From the NCBI GenBank assembly GCA_021730945.1, contig JAKFYH010000004.1, forward strand, positions 1-32,356: 32,356 bases of DNA, read 5' to 3'. Origin of the DNA: Acidobacteriota bacterium (GTDB taxonomy: Bacteria; Acidobacteriota; Vicinamibacteria; Vicinamibacterales; UBA2999). The position numbers and the translations under genes were made by a program. Shown here piece by piece: positions 23,079-30,455 of the stretch; within the stretch, counting starts at the first letter, position 1, and each line of letters begins with the position of its first letter. The notes beneath the pieces were generated by a model. It did no database searches. It was not told where the DNA came from and was given only the letters and a program-made list of their open reading frames with translations.

Positions 23079-25748
23079 TCAGAATCCGAAAGACGCCCCG
23101 ATCTCGACCCGGCGCGGCGCGCCTGCCGAGGTGGCGGTGCCGAAGAACTGCGACAACTGGTTGCCGACAAACGCGTTGTAGTTCACGCGGTTGAACGCGT
23201 TCTGCAGGTTCACGTAGAGGTCGAGGCGGTACTTCTGGGCGCCGCCTTCCATGATCATGATCTGCGGCCCGCCGCCATCGCCGCCGCCGCCGGGGCCGCC
23301 ACCGCCGGGACCGCGCTGGGCCGCGACACCGCCCGAGGGCGGCGGCGGCATGGGCATGCCGCCGGGAAAGCCGGCACCGCCGGCCCGCGGGCCGCCGAGG
23401 CCGATCGACTTGTTGAGGCGCACATTGGCGGTCCACTGGGCTGCCCCGCGGGCGCTATTGCGTTCAACGCCCGCCGCGCGGTCGTTAAATACCGTGTCGC
23501 CGTTGGCGTCGAAGCCGGTGGTGATGTTGTACGGCAGGGCCGACGAGCCCTGCAGCCCAATGCTCATGCGCACGCCGTTGCCGATCGGCGAGTTGAGGTT
23601 GACGAACAAGCGATGGCGCACGTCCTGGGCCGACGGCCCCCAGTCCAGGTCGGGGTTGTTGCTGTCGGATGGCAACGACAACGCGCTGTCGGCATAGTTT
23701 CTCTGGCTGCCCAACTGATACATCACCATGGCGAACATGCGTCGCGGCGCGTAGCGCATGTTCAGCGCCATGGTGGCGCGGTCGGAAGCGCGCTTGCCGC
23801 TGGACTGAATCTCGGAGATGTTGCCCACGGTTGCATCGGGGCGCACACCGTCGATCGGCGCGTTGACGTTGAGGGAGCGCAGCGTGTTGTAGCCGCGCGT
23901 CCACATGTAGTCGGCGCGGACATCGGCCCACGACGTGAGCGGCCGCTCGACGCCCACCGACGCCTGGTGGATGATCGGCTGGTTGAGATTGGCGGACCGG
24001 ATCAGGCTGGCCGGCAACCGGGTTCCGGCACCGCCATCCACGACCGGGAAGGCGGGATTCTGGATCACCACATCGATCTGGTGGGTGCCGTCAACGCGAA
24101 TGGTCTGCTCCAGCAGGTTCGAGTCGTACCAGTCGTAGAAGATACCGTAGCCGCCACGGACCGTGGTCTTCTTGGTGGCGTTCCAGGTGAAGGCCGCGCG
24201 CGGCGCCAGGTTGAAGCGCGAGTCCACCTGCGTCTGGATTTCCTGGCGGAGGCCCAGGCTGATCTGCAGCGTGCGCGACGGGCGGAAGTCGTCCTGCAGG
24301 TACCAGCCGGCCTTCACCTGCGTGTAATCCACCACCGGGTCGCCGGTGCGAATGGTGTAGGTGGCCGGCAGGCCGGCCTGGTAGGCGGCGAGGCTGGTGA
24401 AGGTATAAGTGCCGAAGGCGTTGGTTTGCTGGTTGCTGTTCCACCAGCCGGCTTCGAACTGTACGCCCGCGCGCATGGAATGCTTGCGGCCAATCGTGAA
24501 ATCGAAGTTCTGGGCAATCTCCAGTTCCCGAGCCGTGCGTTCACCCAACTGGCCGGCACCGCCGGCCGTGAAGGCCTCGTTCACGCGGATGGTCGGCTCC
24601 AGCGATCCGGACTCGTTGGCATTGGTCGAGCTGTTGAACTCGGCGCGGAACTCGCTGAACACCTTCTTGCCAATCACGTTGGTCGTGCGCAAGCGGAACG
24701 TGTCCGTATTCATGTCGGTGCCATAGGCGCGCTCCGGCAGGTCGAAGTCACCCACGCCCAGGTTGCTGCGCTGGTTCTGCCGGCGCGAGTACTCGGCCCG
24801 CAGCTGAGCGCTGCCGCCAATCAGGTGCTCGACGCGGGCGCTGAAGTTGATGGCATCGGTCGGGGCGATCGCCAGCGAATTGAATGCCCCACCCGCCGGC
24901 GACTGCGCGACGATGGTGCGCGAGTCGTAGGAGCTGTTGCCGTCGAATGACAGCGACAACCCGGTCTTGCCCTTGGCGATCGGGCCGGAGAAATTCACCA
25001 TGTAGCGGCGCATCTGCTCAGGACCCTTTTCGTCGGCAAACGCGTTCCTGGCGTTCAGCGACTCGTCGCGGAAGCCGAAGTTCGAACTGCCGCGCCACCC
25101 GCCCATGCCCGGCTTGGTGATCACTTCAACCCGGATCATCCCGGCTTCGTGATACTCGGCTGAGAACGAGTTGGTGTGGAAACGGATCTGCTGAATCTGG
25201 TCTTTCGGCGGCAGGCGGCCGCCACGGAAGCCGTCAACAAAGATTTGCGCGCCGGGTCCGGCCATGCGCGCCAGTTCGTCAGCCATCTCGTCCGGATCGT
25301 CGGGCAGTGAGTCGATCTCGTCCTGCGTGAGCGTGGTCGTGAAACCGTTGTCCCGCCGATCGGCAGCACTCAGGTCCTGCACCACCACCGTTTGCTCGAT
25401 GCTGGCCACCGCCAGCCGCAAAGTGGTGCGGTTCTCACCCTGGCGCACGGTGACCGGCAGCGCGATTGGCCGGAAGCTCTCGGCGGAGGCCTGCACCTGG
25501 TAGACCCCTGGCGTCAGGCCCTGGAACACGGCGACGCCCCGTTCATCCACCACGGCCTCGCGGGCCACGCCCATGGCGTCGAGCACCGTGACCTGCGCAA
25601 TGATGAGCGCCGCCTCGGTCTGGTCGAGCACGGTGACCCGCAACGTGCCCCCGACCCCAGACCCCTGCACCACCTGCGCTGCCGCCGTCGAGGCGACGGC
25701 GAACACGAACGTGGCGGCCACCAACCAGCTTCCGATGATTCGTTTCAT
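23079..25748 (-). CDS. TonB-dependent receptor with N-terminal carboxypeptidase-regulatory-like domain
   Basis: An 889-residue outer-membrane protein. The signal peptide ([20 protein letters not shown]) leads to one regulatory-like Ig domain (about residues 35-115; [20 protein letters not shown]), then a plug-like region with [40 protein letters not shown], and a long beta-barrel of alternating aromatic and polar strands ending in the terminal Phe of EIGASFGF. A Gly/Pro/Met-rich loop ([13 protein letters not shown] then a poly-Gly run) interrupts the last third of the barrel. This matches the Oar/CarA-like receptors abundant in Acidobacteria; the ligand is unknown. It is 12 nt downstream of the LolA-like gene, in an operon divergent from a sensor kinase system. 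Confidence 0.88.
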   Translation of the reverse strand: MKRIIGSWLVAATFVFAVASTAAAQVVQGSGVGGTLRVTVLDQTEAALIIAQVTVLDAMGVAREAVVDERGVAVFQGLTPGVYQVQASAESFRPIALPVTVRQGENRTTLRLAVASIEQTVVVQDLSAADRRDNGFTTTLTQDEIDSLPDDPDEMADELARMAGPGAQIFVDGFRGGRLPPKDQIQQIRFHTNSFSAEYHEAGMIRVEVITKPGMGGWRGSSNFGFRDESLNARNAFADEKGPEQMRRYMVNFSGPIAKGKTGLSLSFDGNSSYDSRTIVAQSPAGGAFNSLAIAPTDAINFSARVEHLIGGSAQLRAEYSRRQNQRSNLGVGDFDLPERAYGTDMNTDTFRLRTTNVIGKKVFSEFRAEFNSSTNANESGSLEPTIRVNEAFTAGGAGQLGERTARELEIAQNFDFTIGRKHSMRAGVQFEAGWWNSNQQTNAFGTYTFTSLAAYQAGLPATYTIRTGDPVVDYTQVKAGWYLQDDFRPSRTLQISLGLRQEIQTQVDSRFNLAPRAAFTWNATKKTTVRGGYGIFYDWYDSNLLEQTIRVDGTHQIDVVIQNPAFPVVDGGAGTRLPASLIRSANLNQPIIHQASVGVERPLTSWADVRADYMWTRGYNTLRSLNVNAPIDGVRPDATVGNISEIQSSGKRASDRATMALNMRYAPRRMFAMVMYQLGSQRNYADSALSLPSDSNNPDLDWGPSAQDVRHRLFVNLNSPIGNGVRMSIGLQGSSALPYNITTGFDANGDTVFNDRAAGVERNSARGAAQWTANVRLNKSIGLGGPRAGGAGFPGGMPMPPPPSGGVAAQRGPGGGGPGGGGDGGGPQIMIMEGGAQKYRLDLYVNLQNAFNRVNYNAFVGNQLSQFFGTATSAGAPRRVEIGASFGF

Positions 25749-25760
25749 AACGGTACCGAT

Positions 25761-26756
25761 CTACTTCTTCTCCCAGACGTCGGCTTTGATCGTCGGGTTG
25801 ACCTTGTACTTCTCGATCGTCCACTCCTCGTTGGGCTGGCCATCGAGCGCGATGTCGATCTTGTGCGGCAACATGACGCCGTCGACCTTCTTGTAGTCGC
25901 CCAGGTGCATGGCGTAGGTGCCGAGCGCGGGCGGATTGGCGCGCATCTCTTCCATGCGCTTCTGCATTTCCTCCTGCGACATCTGGGGCGGAGGACCGCC
26001 GGGGCCGCCGCGTCCGCCGCCGCCGGGGCCACCGGGACCGCCCGGGCCACGGCCACCCGGACCGCCCTGCATCATCACCATGGGCTTGGGGTCCTGGTAC
26101 TGCACCATCAGCGGCAAGTGCGTCGCCTGGTCGATGAAGAGGCGCAGCACGCGGCCGGTTTCTTCCTTGGTTTCGAGAATGTCGGCCTTGCCGTCGGGCG
26201 ACTCCGCGATGCCGGCGTCGGTCCAGGCTGCCGGGCCCTCAACCACCAGCGCCGCCAGGAGACGGTGCAACTGGACGCGGGCTCGGCGCACGCGCACTTC
26301 GTTCATTTGCTCTTCGGTCATGGCGCCGGCGCCGGGCCCACCGGGACCGTCGCCGGGTCCGCGCATGACGATCTGCATGCCACCGCCCATGCCGCCGCGA
26401 TTGGACATGTCGTCCCACGCCTTGGCGCCGGCCAGCACCGAGGTGCGCTCAATCGACGGCCCGCCAACCATGCCGCCCATCGCCATCTCTTCAACCCGAT
26501 GCATCTTGTCGGGGCGGACGATGGTGAGGGTTACCGTGCCTTCCATGTCGCGGCCACCCATGGCACGACGGAACGGCCCCTCGGCGGTGAGGCCCTTGAC
26601 CGCGGCGACCTTGTCGGCGCCGCCGAGCGCCTTCTTCGCCTCGGCCAGCACGCCGGCGACGCGGTCCTGTGCCGCGAGTGGCAGGATCGACACGCCGTCG
26701 ATGTGAACGAACGTCGCCGCCATCATCAAGGCCGCGGTGGAAATCAATCTGCGCAT
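25761..26756 (-). CDS. periplasmic LolA-like (outer-membrane lipoprotein-sorting-like) protein
   Basis: A 331-residue exported protein with signal peptide MRRLISTAALMMAATFVHID. The mature part resembles LolA/LolB-fold proteins: AKKALGGADKVAAVKGLTAEG opens the first strand, followed by TLTIVRPDKMHRVEEM, ILETKEETGRVLRLFIDQATHLPLMVQY, and LGDYKKVDGVMLPHKIDIALDGQP with WTIEKYKVNPTI at the end. A Gly/Pro-rich insert (about residues 234-262) and another near residues 132-142 sit in loops. AGGAG lies 6 nt before the ATG. It is the first gene of the receptor operon, so it may deliver or sense a hydrophobic ligand for the TonB receptor; that link is inferred from position. Confidence 0.75.
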   Translation of the reverse strand: MRRLISTAALMMAATFVHIDGVSILPLAAQDRVAGVLAEAKKALGGADKVAAVKGLTAEGPFRRAMGGRDMEGTVTLTIVRPDKMHRVEEMAMGGMVGGPSIERTSVLAGAKAWDDMSNRGGMGGGMQIVMRGPGDGPGGPGAGAMTEEQMNEVRVRRARVQLHRLLAALVVEGPAAWTDAGIAESPDGKADILETKEETGRVLRLFIDQATHLPLMVQYQDPKPMVMMQGGPGGRGPGGPGGPGGGGRGGPGGPPPQMSQEEMQKRMEEMRANPPALGTYAMHLGDYKKVDGVMLPHKIDIALDGQPNEEWTIEKYKVNPTIKADVWEKK

Positions 26757-26795
26757 GGTTGGCTCCTGGAATCCGTCGAAAACGCTTTCCGATTG

Positions 26796-26824
26796 ATATT
26801 ACGAGCAAGTCGCCAGATAAGACG
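26796..26824 (-). promoter_or_regulatory. predicted promoter of the LolA-like/TonB receptor operon
   Basis: Minus strand TAATAT (26796-26801) is a good -10. The hexamer 17 bp upstream, CGTCTT (26819-26824), is a poor -35. Its outer edge touches the first 11-bp direct repeat, the position expected when a PhoB-like activator substitutes for a weak -35. Confidence 0.45.
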
Positions 26825-26860
26825 TTAAGGCTGGGCTAAGGGATTGTTAAGGATGTTAAA
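26824..26860. promoter_or_regulatory. direct repeats resembling a PhoB/OmpR-type response-regulator site
   Basis: Four TTAA/CTAA cores at 26825, 26836, 26847 and 26856 lie 11, 11 and 9 bp apart, in the contexts GTTAAGG, GCTAAGG, GTTAAGG and GTTAAAT. OmpR/PhoB-family dimers bind tandem half-sites with about this period. The repeats lie between the kinase/regulator operon and the receptor operon, at about -87 to -51 of the former and directly behind the -35 of the latter. Confidence 0.6.
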
Positions 26861-26898
26861 TGCTTGAATCAGCGGGATTTATGGCATTTTCTGCGTGC

Positions 26899-26910
26899 TA
26901 GACTTTGCCC
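26899..26910 (+). promoter_or_regulatory. predicted -10 box for a leaderless start of the sensor kinase gene
   Basis: TAGACT (26899-26904), TTGCCC, then ATG at 26911. The -35 position (26876-26881, GATTTA) is a poor match, consistent with an activator-dependent promoter. No ribosome site is present. Confidence 0.5.
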
Positions 26911-28959
26911 ATGGCGAGCGGTTTCGACAACCCACGCACCTTTGCGTGGCAAGGCCGGCGGATTTCAGCGGTCACCGTGCTGGTAGGCCTGGTCATGCTG
27001 CTCGTTCCGGCCCTGGCCTACATGCAGTACCAGTGGCTCGGCCAGCTCAGTACGGCCGAACGCGATCGCATGCAGCGGACGCTGCGGACGGCCGCCGCCC
27101 AGTTCGGCATGGAGTTCGACTCGGAGCTGTCGCGCGCCTTGATCAGCCTGCAGGTGGACGCCTCCACCATTCGCGACGAGAACTGGACCGGTTACGCGCA
27201 GCGATACTCGGCCTGGACGAACAGCGCGACGGAGCCGCGCCTGATCCGCGAGGTCCTGCTGGTCGACACGCTGCCAGGCACTGAACTGCCCGCGCTCGGA
27301 TCGGCCACAACTATTCCCGTCGAACAGCTGCGGCTCCGGCGTTGGAGCGCGCAAACCCTGACGTTCGAACCCGCGGAGTGGACGCCGGATCTCGCGGCGT
27401 TGCGCAGCTCGCTCTCCACCCATTTCGTCGGCTTCACCGTTGACCGCGGCGGTCGCGGCGGCGACGGCCGTGGCGGCGACCGCGGCCGGCTTGAGACCCG
27501 CGTTTCGCTCGGCGACGACCACACGCTGGTCTCGCCAGTCACCTTATTCGAGCTGCCGGAGGATCGGCGTAGTACGCCAAAGATCACCGTCCTCGGCTTC
27601 ACGGTGGTGCGCCTCGATCCGGCCGTGGTGCGCGACTCGCTGCTTGCGTCACTGGCCACGCGCCATTTTCACGGCAACGACGAAGAGGTGGATTACCGTG
27701 TGGCCGTGGTCCACAAGGACAACCCGGCCAGCGTGGTCTGGGAATCCGAACCAGGCGTGGCCAAGCTGATCGCGGCCTCCCCGGATGTGACCACCAACTT
27801 CATGGCGCCGCGCCCCGACCAGATGTTTGTGTTCGCGCGCGGCGGTTCCGCGCCGCCACCGCCGCCACCGCCGCCGGCCCCGCGCGACAGCGCGACGCCA
27901 ACATCCCCGGATGAGACGACCCGGCTGCGCACTGAAAACCTGGTGGTGTCGATGGTCGAGCGAGAGACCCGCGGCGGCGGTCCCGGCCGGGTGATCACGA
28001 CGCGGAGCTCGGCCCTCGGGCCTTATGACGGCCGATGGATCCTGATGGCCAAACACCGCGCCGGCTCGCTCGAGGCGGCAGTCGCGGCGGTCCGCCAGCG
28101 CAACCTGCTGGTGAGTTCGAGCGTGCTGCTGTTGTTGACCACCGCAGTTGGGTTGATTGTCGTCTCGGCGCGCAGGGCCCAGGATCTGGCCAGGCGGCAG
28201 ATGGAGTTTGTCGCCGCGGTTTCCCACGAGCTGCGCACGCCGGTCTCGGTGATTGGCGCCGCCGCCGGCAACCTGGCCGACGGCGTGGTCGGCGATCCGC
28301 AGCGCGTGCGGAAGTACGGTGAGACGATCCAGGGCGAAGCCCGGCGGCTGGCCGAAACCGTCGAGCGGGTGCTGCAACTCGCCGGCATCGCCGCCGGCCG
28401 GGCCGCGGCCACGCGGTCAGCGGTCGTTCCGGGAACGCTGGTCAATGAAGCTGTCAACGCCTGCCGCACGGAGATCGATCAAGCCGGCGTCCAGGTGGAA
28501 GTCGAGGTGGCGCCGGATCTGCCGCCGGTGCTCGGTGATGCCGGCGCCCTGCGCTCGGCGCTCCGTAATCTGATCAGTAACGCGGTGAAGTACGGCGGCG
28601 ATGCCCGCTGGGTGCGCATCGCCGCACGGCCGGGAGTCGGGAGTCGGAAGTCGGGAGTCGGCAAGAGCGTCATCTTCACGGTTGAGGACCACGGCCTGGG
28701 CATCGACGCCGACGACCGCAAGCACATCTTCGAGCCGTTCTATCGCGGGCGCGAGGCGGTGTCGAAGCAAATCCAGGGCAGCGGCCTCGGCCTCAACCTG
28801 GTGGCACGCATCGCCCAGGCTCACGGCGGTCGCGTCACCGTGACCAGTGAACCGGGCAAGGGCAGCGCGTTTGTGATGACTCTGCCGGCGGCGACCAACC
28901 AGGCGGCGGCCGAAGCGCAGTCGACCCTGGCGCACGGGCTGGAAGCGTCGCGGTCGTGA
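26911..28959 (+). CDS. membrane-bound sensor histidine kinase
   Basis: A 682-residue sensor kinase. TM1 lies at about residues 20-39 and TM2 at about 399-418, leaving an unusually large periplasmic sensor region of roughly 360 residues with no recognised domain. This region contains low-complexity inserts: an Arg/Gly/Asp stretch (DRGGRGGDGRGGDRG) and a run of eight prolines. The transmitter is complete: H-box FVAAVSHELRTP with H439, N-box NLISNAVKYGG, G1 VEDHGLGI, F-box IFEPFYRG, and G2 GSGLGLNL. A 7-bp tandem repeat encodes an extra loop (GVGSRKSGVG) between two strands of the ATPase domain. Its stop overlaps the response regulator start. Position opposite the TonB receptor operon suggests it controls that operon. 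Confidence 0.92.
   Translation: MASGFDNPRTFAWQGRRISAVTVLVGLVMLLVPALAYMQYQWLGQLSTAERDRMQRTLRTAAAQFGMEFDSELSRALISLQVDASTIRDENWTGYAQRYSAWTNSATEPRLIREVLLVDTLPGTELPALGSATTIPVEQLRLRRWSAQTLTFEPAEWTPDLAALRSSLSTHFVGFTVDRGGRGGDGRGGDRGRLETRVSLGDDHTLVSPVTLFELPEDRRSTPKITVLGFTVVRLDPAVVRDSLLASLATRHFHGNDEEVDYRVAVVHKDNPASVVWESEPGVAKLIAASPDVTTNFMAPRPDQMFVFARGGSAPPPPPPPPAPRDSATPTSPDETTRLRTENLVVSMVERETRGGGPGRVITTRSSALGPYDGRWILMAKHRAGSLEAAVAAVRQRNLLVSSSVLLLLTTAVGLIVVSARRAQDLARRQMEFVAAVSHELRTPVSVIGAAAGNLADGVVGDPQRVRKYGETIQGEARRLAETVERVLQLAGIAAGRAAATRSAVVPGTLVNEAVNACRTEIDQAGVQVEVEVAPDLPPVLGDAGALRSALRNLISNAVKYGGDARWVRIAARPGVGSRKSGVGKSVIFTVEDHGLGIDADDRKHIFEPFYRGREAVSKQIQGSGLGLNLVARIAQAHGGRVTVTSEPGKGSAFVMTLPAATNQAAAEAQSTLAHGLEASRS
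28632..28659 (+). repeat. 7-bp tandem repeat inside the kinase ATPase domain
   Basis: Four units: GGGAGTC, GGGAGTC, GGAAGTC, GGGAGTC. The unit length is not a multiple of three, so gain or loss of one unit would shift the kinase frame ahead of the G1, F and G2 boxes. In the present sequence the frame is intact. Confidence 0.85.
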
Positions 28960-29654
28960 CGGTGTCCGGCAAGCGGCTCCTGCTCGTCGAGGACGAACCC
29001 GGCCTGCAACTGGCGCTCAGCGATCGGCTGTCGGCCGAGGGCTTTGCGGTGGAGACGGCCGGCGACGGCAACGTCGCGATCGCGCGCGCCACCGGCGAAC
29101 CCTTCGACATCATCGTGCTCGACGTGATGCTGCCGGGCCGCGATGGCTTTGACGTGGCCAGGACCATCCGGCAGCAGGGCGTGCAAACCCCCATCCTCAT
29201 GCTGACGGCGCGCAGCGAAGTGGTAGACCGGGTGGTCGGCCTCAAGCTGGGGGCGGACGACTATCTCACCAAGCCGTTCGAGACCATCGAGCTGCTCGCG
29301 CGAATCGAGGCCTTGCTGCGCCGCGCGCCCAGCGGCTCGCCGGGCCTGTCGCTCGAACGCTACAGCTTTGGCGACATCACGGTGGACGTGCGCAAGGCCG
29401 AGGTGATGAGCAAGGGGCAGCCGCTCGATCTGTCGGCCAAGGAATTCCAGCTGCTCAAGTACTTCATCGAGCATCGCGGCGCCACGATCTCACGCGACGA
29501 ACTGCTCCATGAGGTGTGGGGCTACAGCGCCATGCCGTCAACCCGCACGGTCGATGTCCATGTCGCGTGGTTGCGTCAGAAGCTCGAGACCAATCCGCGG
29601 GTGCCGCAGTTCATCCTTACCGTGCACGGGCTGGGTTACAAGTTCGCGGGGTAG
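28956..29654 (+). CDS. OmpR/PhoB-family response regulator
   Basis: A 232-residue two-domain regulator. The receiver domain (about residues 6-120) has the acidic pair VEDE, phosphoacceptor D56 in VLDVMLPGRDG, the conserved Thr in MLTARS and K106 in DDYLTKPF. The DNA-binding domain (about 135-232) is a winged helix of the OmpR/PhoB type, with SAKEFQLLKYFIEHRGATIS, LLHEVWGYSAMPSTRTVDVH and a closing TVHGLGYKF. The GTG start overlaps the kinase TGA by four bases (GTGA), so kinase and regulator are made together. The 11-bp direct repeats upstream of the operon are its best candidate target, predicting autoregulation and control of the divergent receptor operon. Confidence 0.95.
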   Translation: MTVSGKRLLLVEDEPGLQLALSDRLSAEGFAVETAGDGNVAIARATGEPFDIIVLDVMLPGRDGFDVARTIRQQGVQTPILMLTARSEVVDRVVGLKLGADDYLTKPFETIELLARIEALLRRAPSGSPGLSLERYSFGDITVDVRKAEVMSKGQPLDLSAKEFQLLKYFIEHRGATISRDELLHEVWGYSAMPSTRTVDVHVAWLRQKLETNPRVPQFILTVHGLGYKFAG

Positions 29655-29727
29655 GGGTCGGGCGCATACGCGCCCTCGTAGGGGTCGGCCTTACGGCCTT
29701 CCTGGGGCTCGCTTCGCTCGTGGGGGT
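29654..29727 (+). repeat. second tandem mini-hairpin array (GGGG-spaced) after the response regulator
   Basis: GGGG blocks at 29654, 29681, 29704 and 29722 separate GGGCGC-ATAC-GCGCCC (29660-29675), GGCC-TTAC-GGCC (29687-29698) and GCTTCGC (29711-29717). Read on the minus strand the grammar is CCCC, a short spacer with ACGA or AGGA, a hairpin, GA, CCCC: the same as in the DUF1800 gene. The array begins on the last base of the regulator's stop codon. Its minus strand holds GCGAAGC, known as an exceptionally stable DNA mini-hairpin. Confidence 0.75.
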
Positions 29728-29791
29728 TCCCGTCACGGAGTGACCTCCCGTCAAGGGGTGTCCTCCCGACAAGAAGTGCCGTCCCGGCAGG
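29728..29791 (-). repeat. 18-bp dispersed repeat, four units, fused to the mini-hairpin array
   Basis: TCCCGWC/TCCCGGC cores at 29728, 29746, 29764 and 29782 keep the 18-bp phase in the reverse orientation. The first unit also contains GTCAC-GGA-GTGAC. The array ends 6 bp before the stop of the convergent LOG-family gene, so the two repeat families together fill the entire gap between convergent genes. Confidence 0.88.
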
Positions 29792-29797
29792 TTCCGT

Positions 29798-30379
29798 CTA
29801 GGTCTCGTCGCGACGAATCCACTTCGGTGCGTCGGGCAGCTCAATCGTCGACAACGTCTCGATCAGCCGGGCCGGGTCGTCGTCCACCACGATGATGGCG
29901 CGGTGCAGGGGCTTGATGAAGGCCTCCGAGACGGCCTGGTCGATGAACACGGCCAGCGGCGTGTAGAAACCAGCCACGTTCAGCAGGCCGCACGGCTTCC
30001 GGTGCAAGCCCAGTTGCGTCCACGTCACGGCCTCGAAGAACTCCTCAAACGTGCCGACGCCGCCCGGCATGGCCACAAAGGCGTCCGACAGGTCGGCCAT
30101 CATCGCCTTGCGGGTGTGCATGGAATCGACCACCCGCAACTCGGTGCACCCGGCGTGGGCGACCTCGCGGTCGGCGAGCGCTTGCGGGATCACGCCAATC
30201 ACTTCGCCACCCGCCGCCAGTGCGGCATCGGCGACGATGCCCATCAAGCCGACGTTGCCGCCACCGTAGACCAGGCCAATGCCGCGATGAGCGAGCAGCG
30301 TGCCCATGGTTGCCGCCGCCTCCGCATACGCGGGATTGACGCCTGTGCTCGACCCGCAAAACACACACAGCCGTTTCAT
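29798..30379 (-). CDS. LOG-family protein (cytokinin riboside 5'-monophosphate phosphoribohydrolase-like)
   Basis: A 193-residue protein of the LOG/TIGR00730 Rossmann family, which cleaves the N-glycosidic bond of nucleoside 5'-monophosphates to free the base and ribose 5-phosphate. Landmarks are MKRLCVFCGSSTGVNPAYAE, LVYGGGNVGLMGIVADAAL, SMHTRKAMMADLSDAFVAMP, and the catalytic signature PGGVGTFEEFFEAVTWTQLG (Arg and Glu of the active site). Length is typical. In bacteria without plant association it is probably a nucleotide salvage or detoxifying hydrolase. The upstream gap holds a dispersed repeat rather than a clear ribosome site. Confidence 0.92.
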   Translation of the reverse strand: MKRLCVFCGSSTGVNPAYAEAAATMGTLLAHRGIGLVYGGGNVGLMGIVADAALAAGGEVIGVIPQALADREVAHAGCTELRVVDSMHTRKAMMADLSDAFVAMPGGVGTFEEFFEAVTWTQLGLHRKPCGLLNVAGFYTPLAVFIDQAVSEAFIKPLHRAIIVVDDDPARLIETLSTIELPDAPKWIRRDET

Positions 30380-30390
30380 TGGTTAAATGC

Positions 30391-30454
30391 AACCACGAAG
30401 CGCACGAAGACACGAAGACAAATATTGGCTTCGTGTCATTCGAGTCCTTCGAGG
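30391..30454. repeat. ACGAAG/CTTCGT inverted repeat cluster
   Basis: Three ACGAAG copies at 9-bp spacing (30395, 30404, 30413) face CTTCGTGTC (30429) and CCTTCGAGG (30446). The arms pair around an AT-rich centre (ACAAATATTGG). It fills the gap between the helicase-nuclease stop and the LOG gene start and resembles a dispersed intergenic element. As RNA it could terminate or punctuate transcription. Confidence 0.65.
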
Positions 30455-30455
30455 T

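Noticed and set aside
22869-24950. Long plus-strand open frame beginning with the 18-bp repeat and running antisense to the TonB receptor
   Set aside because: It is open only because the repeat has no stops and the GC-rich antisense frame of the receptor is stop-poor. It shows no domain, and the minus-strand receptor is a clear gene.
29654-29791. Simple intrinsic terminator between convergent genes
   Set aside because: There are several tandem hairpins but no T-tract on either strand; the repeat-family description fits better, though termination may still occur here.
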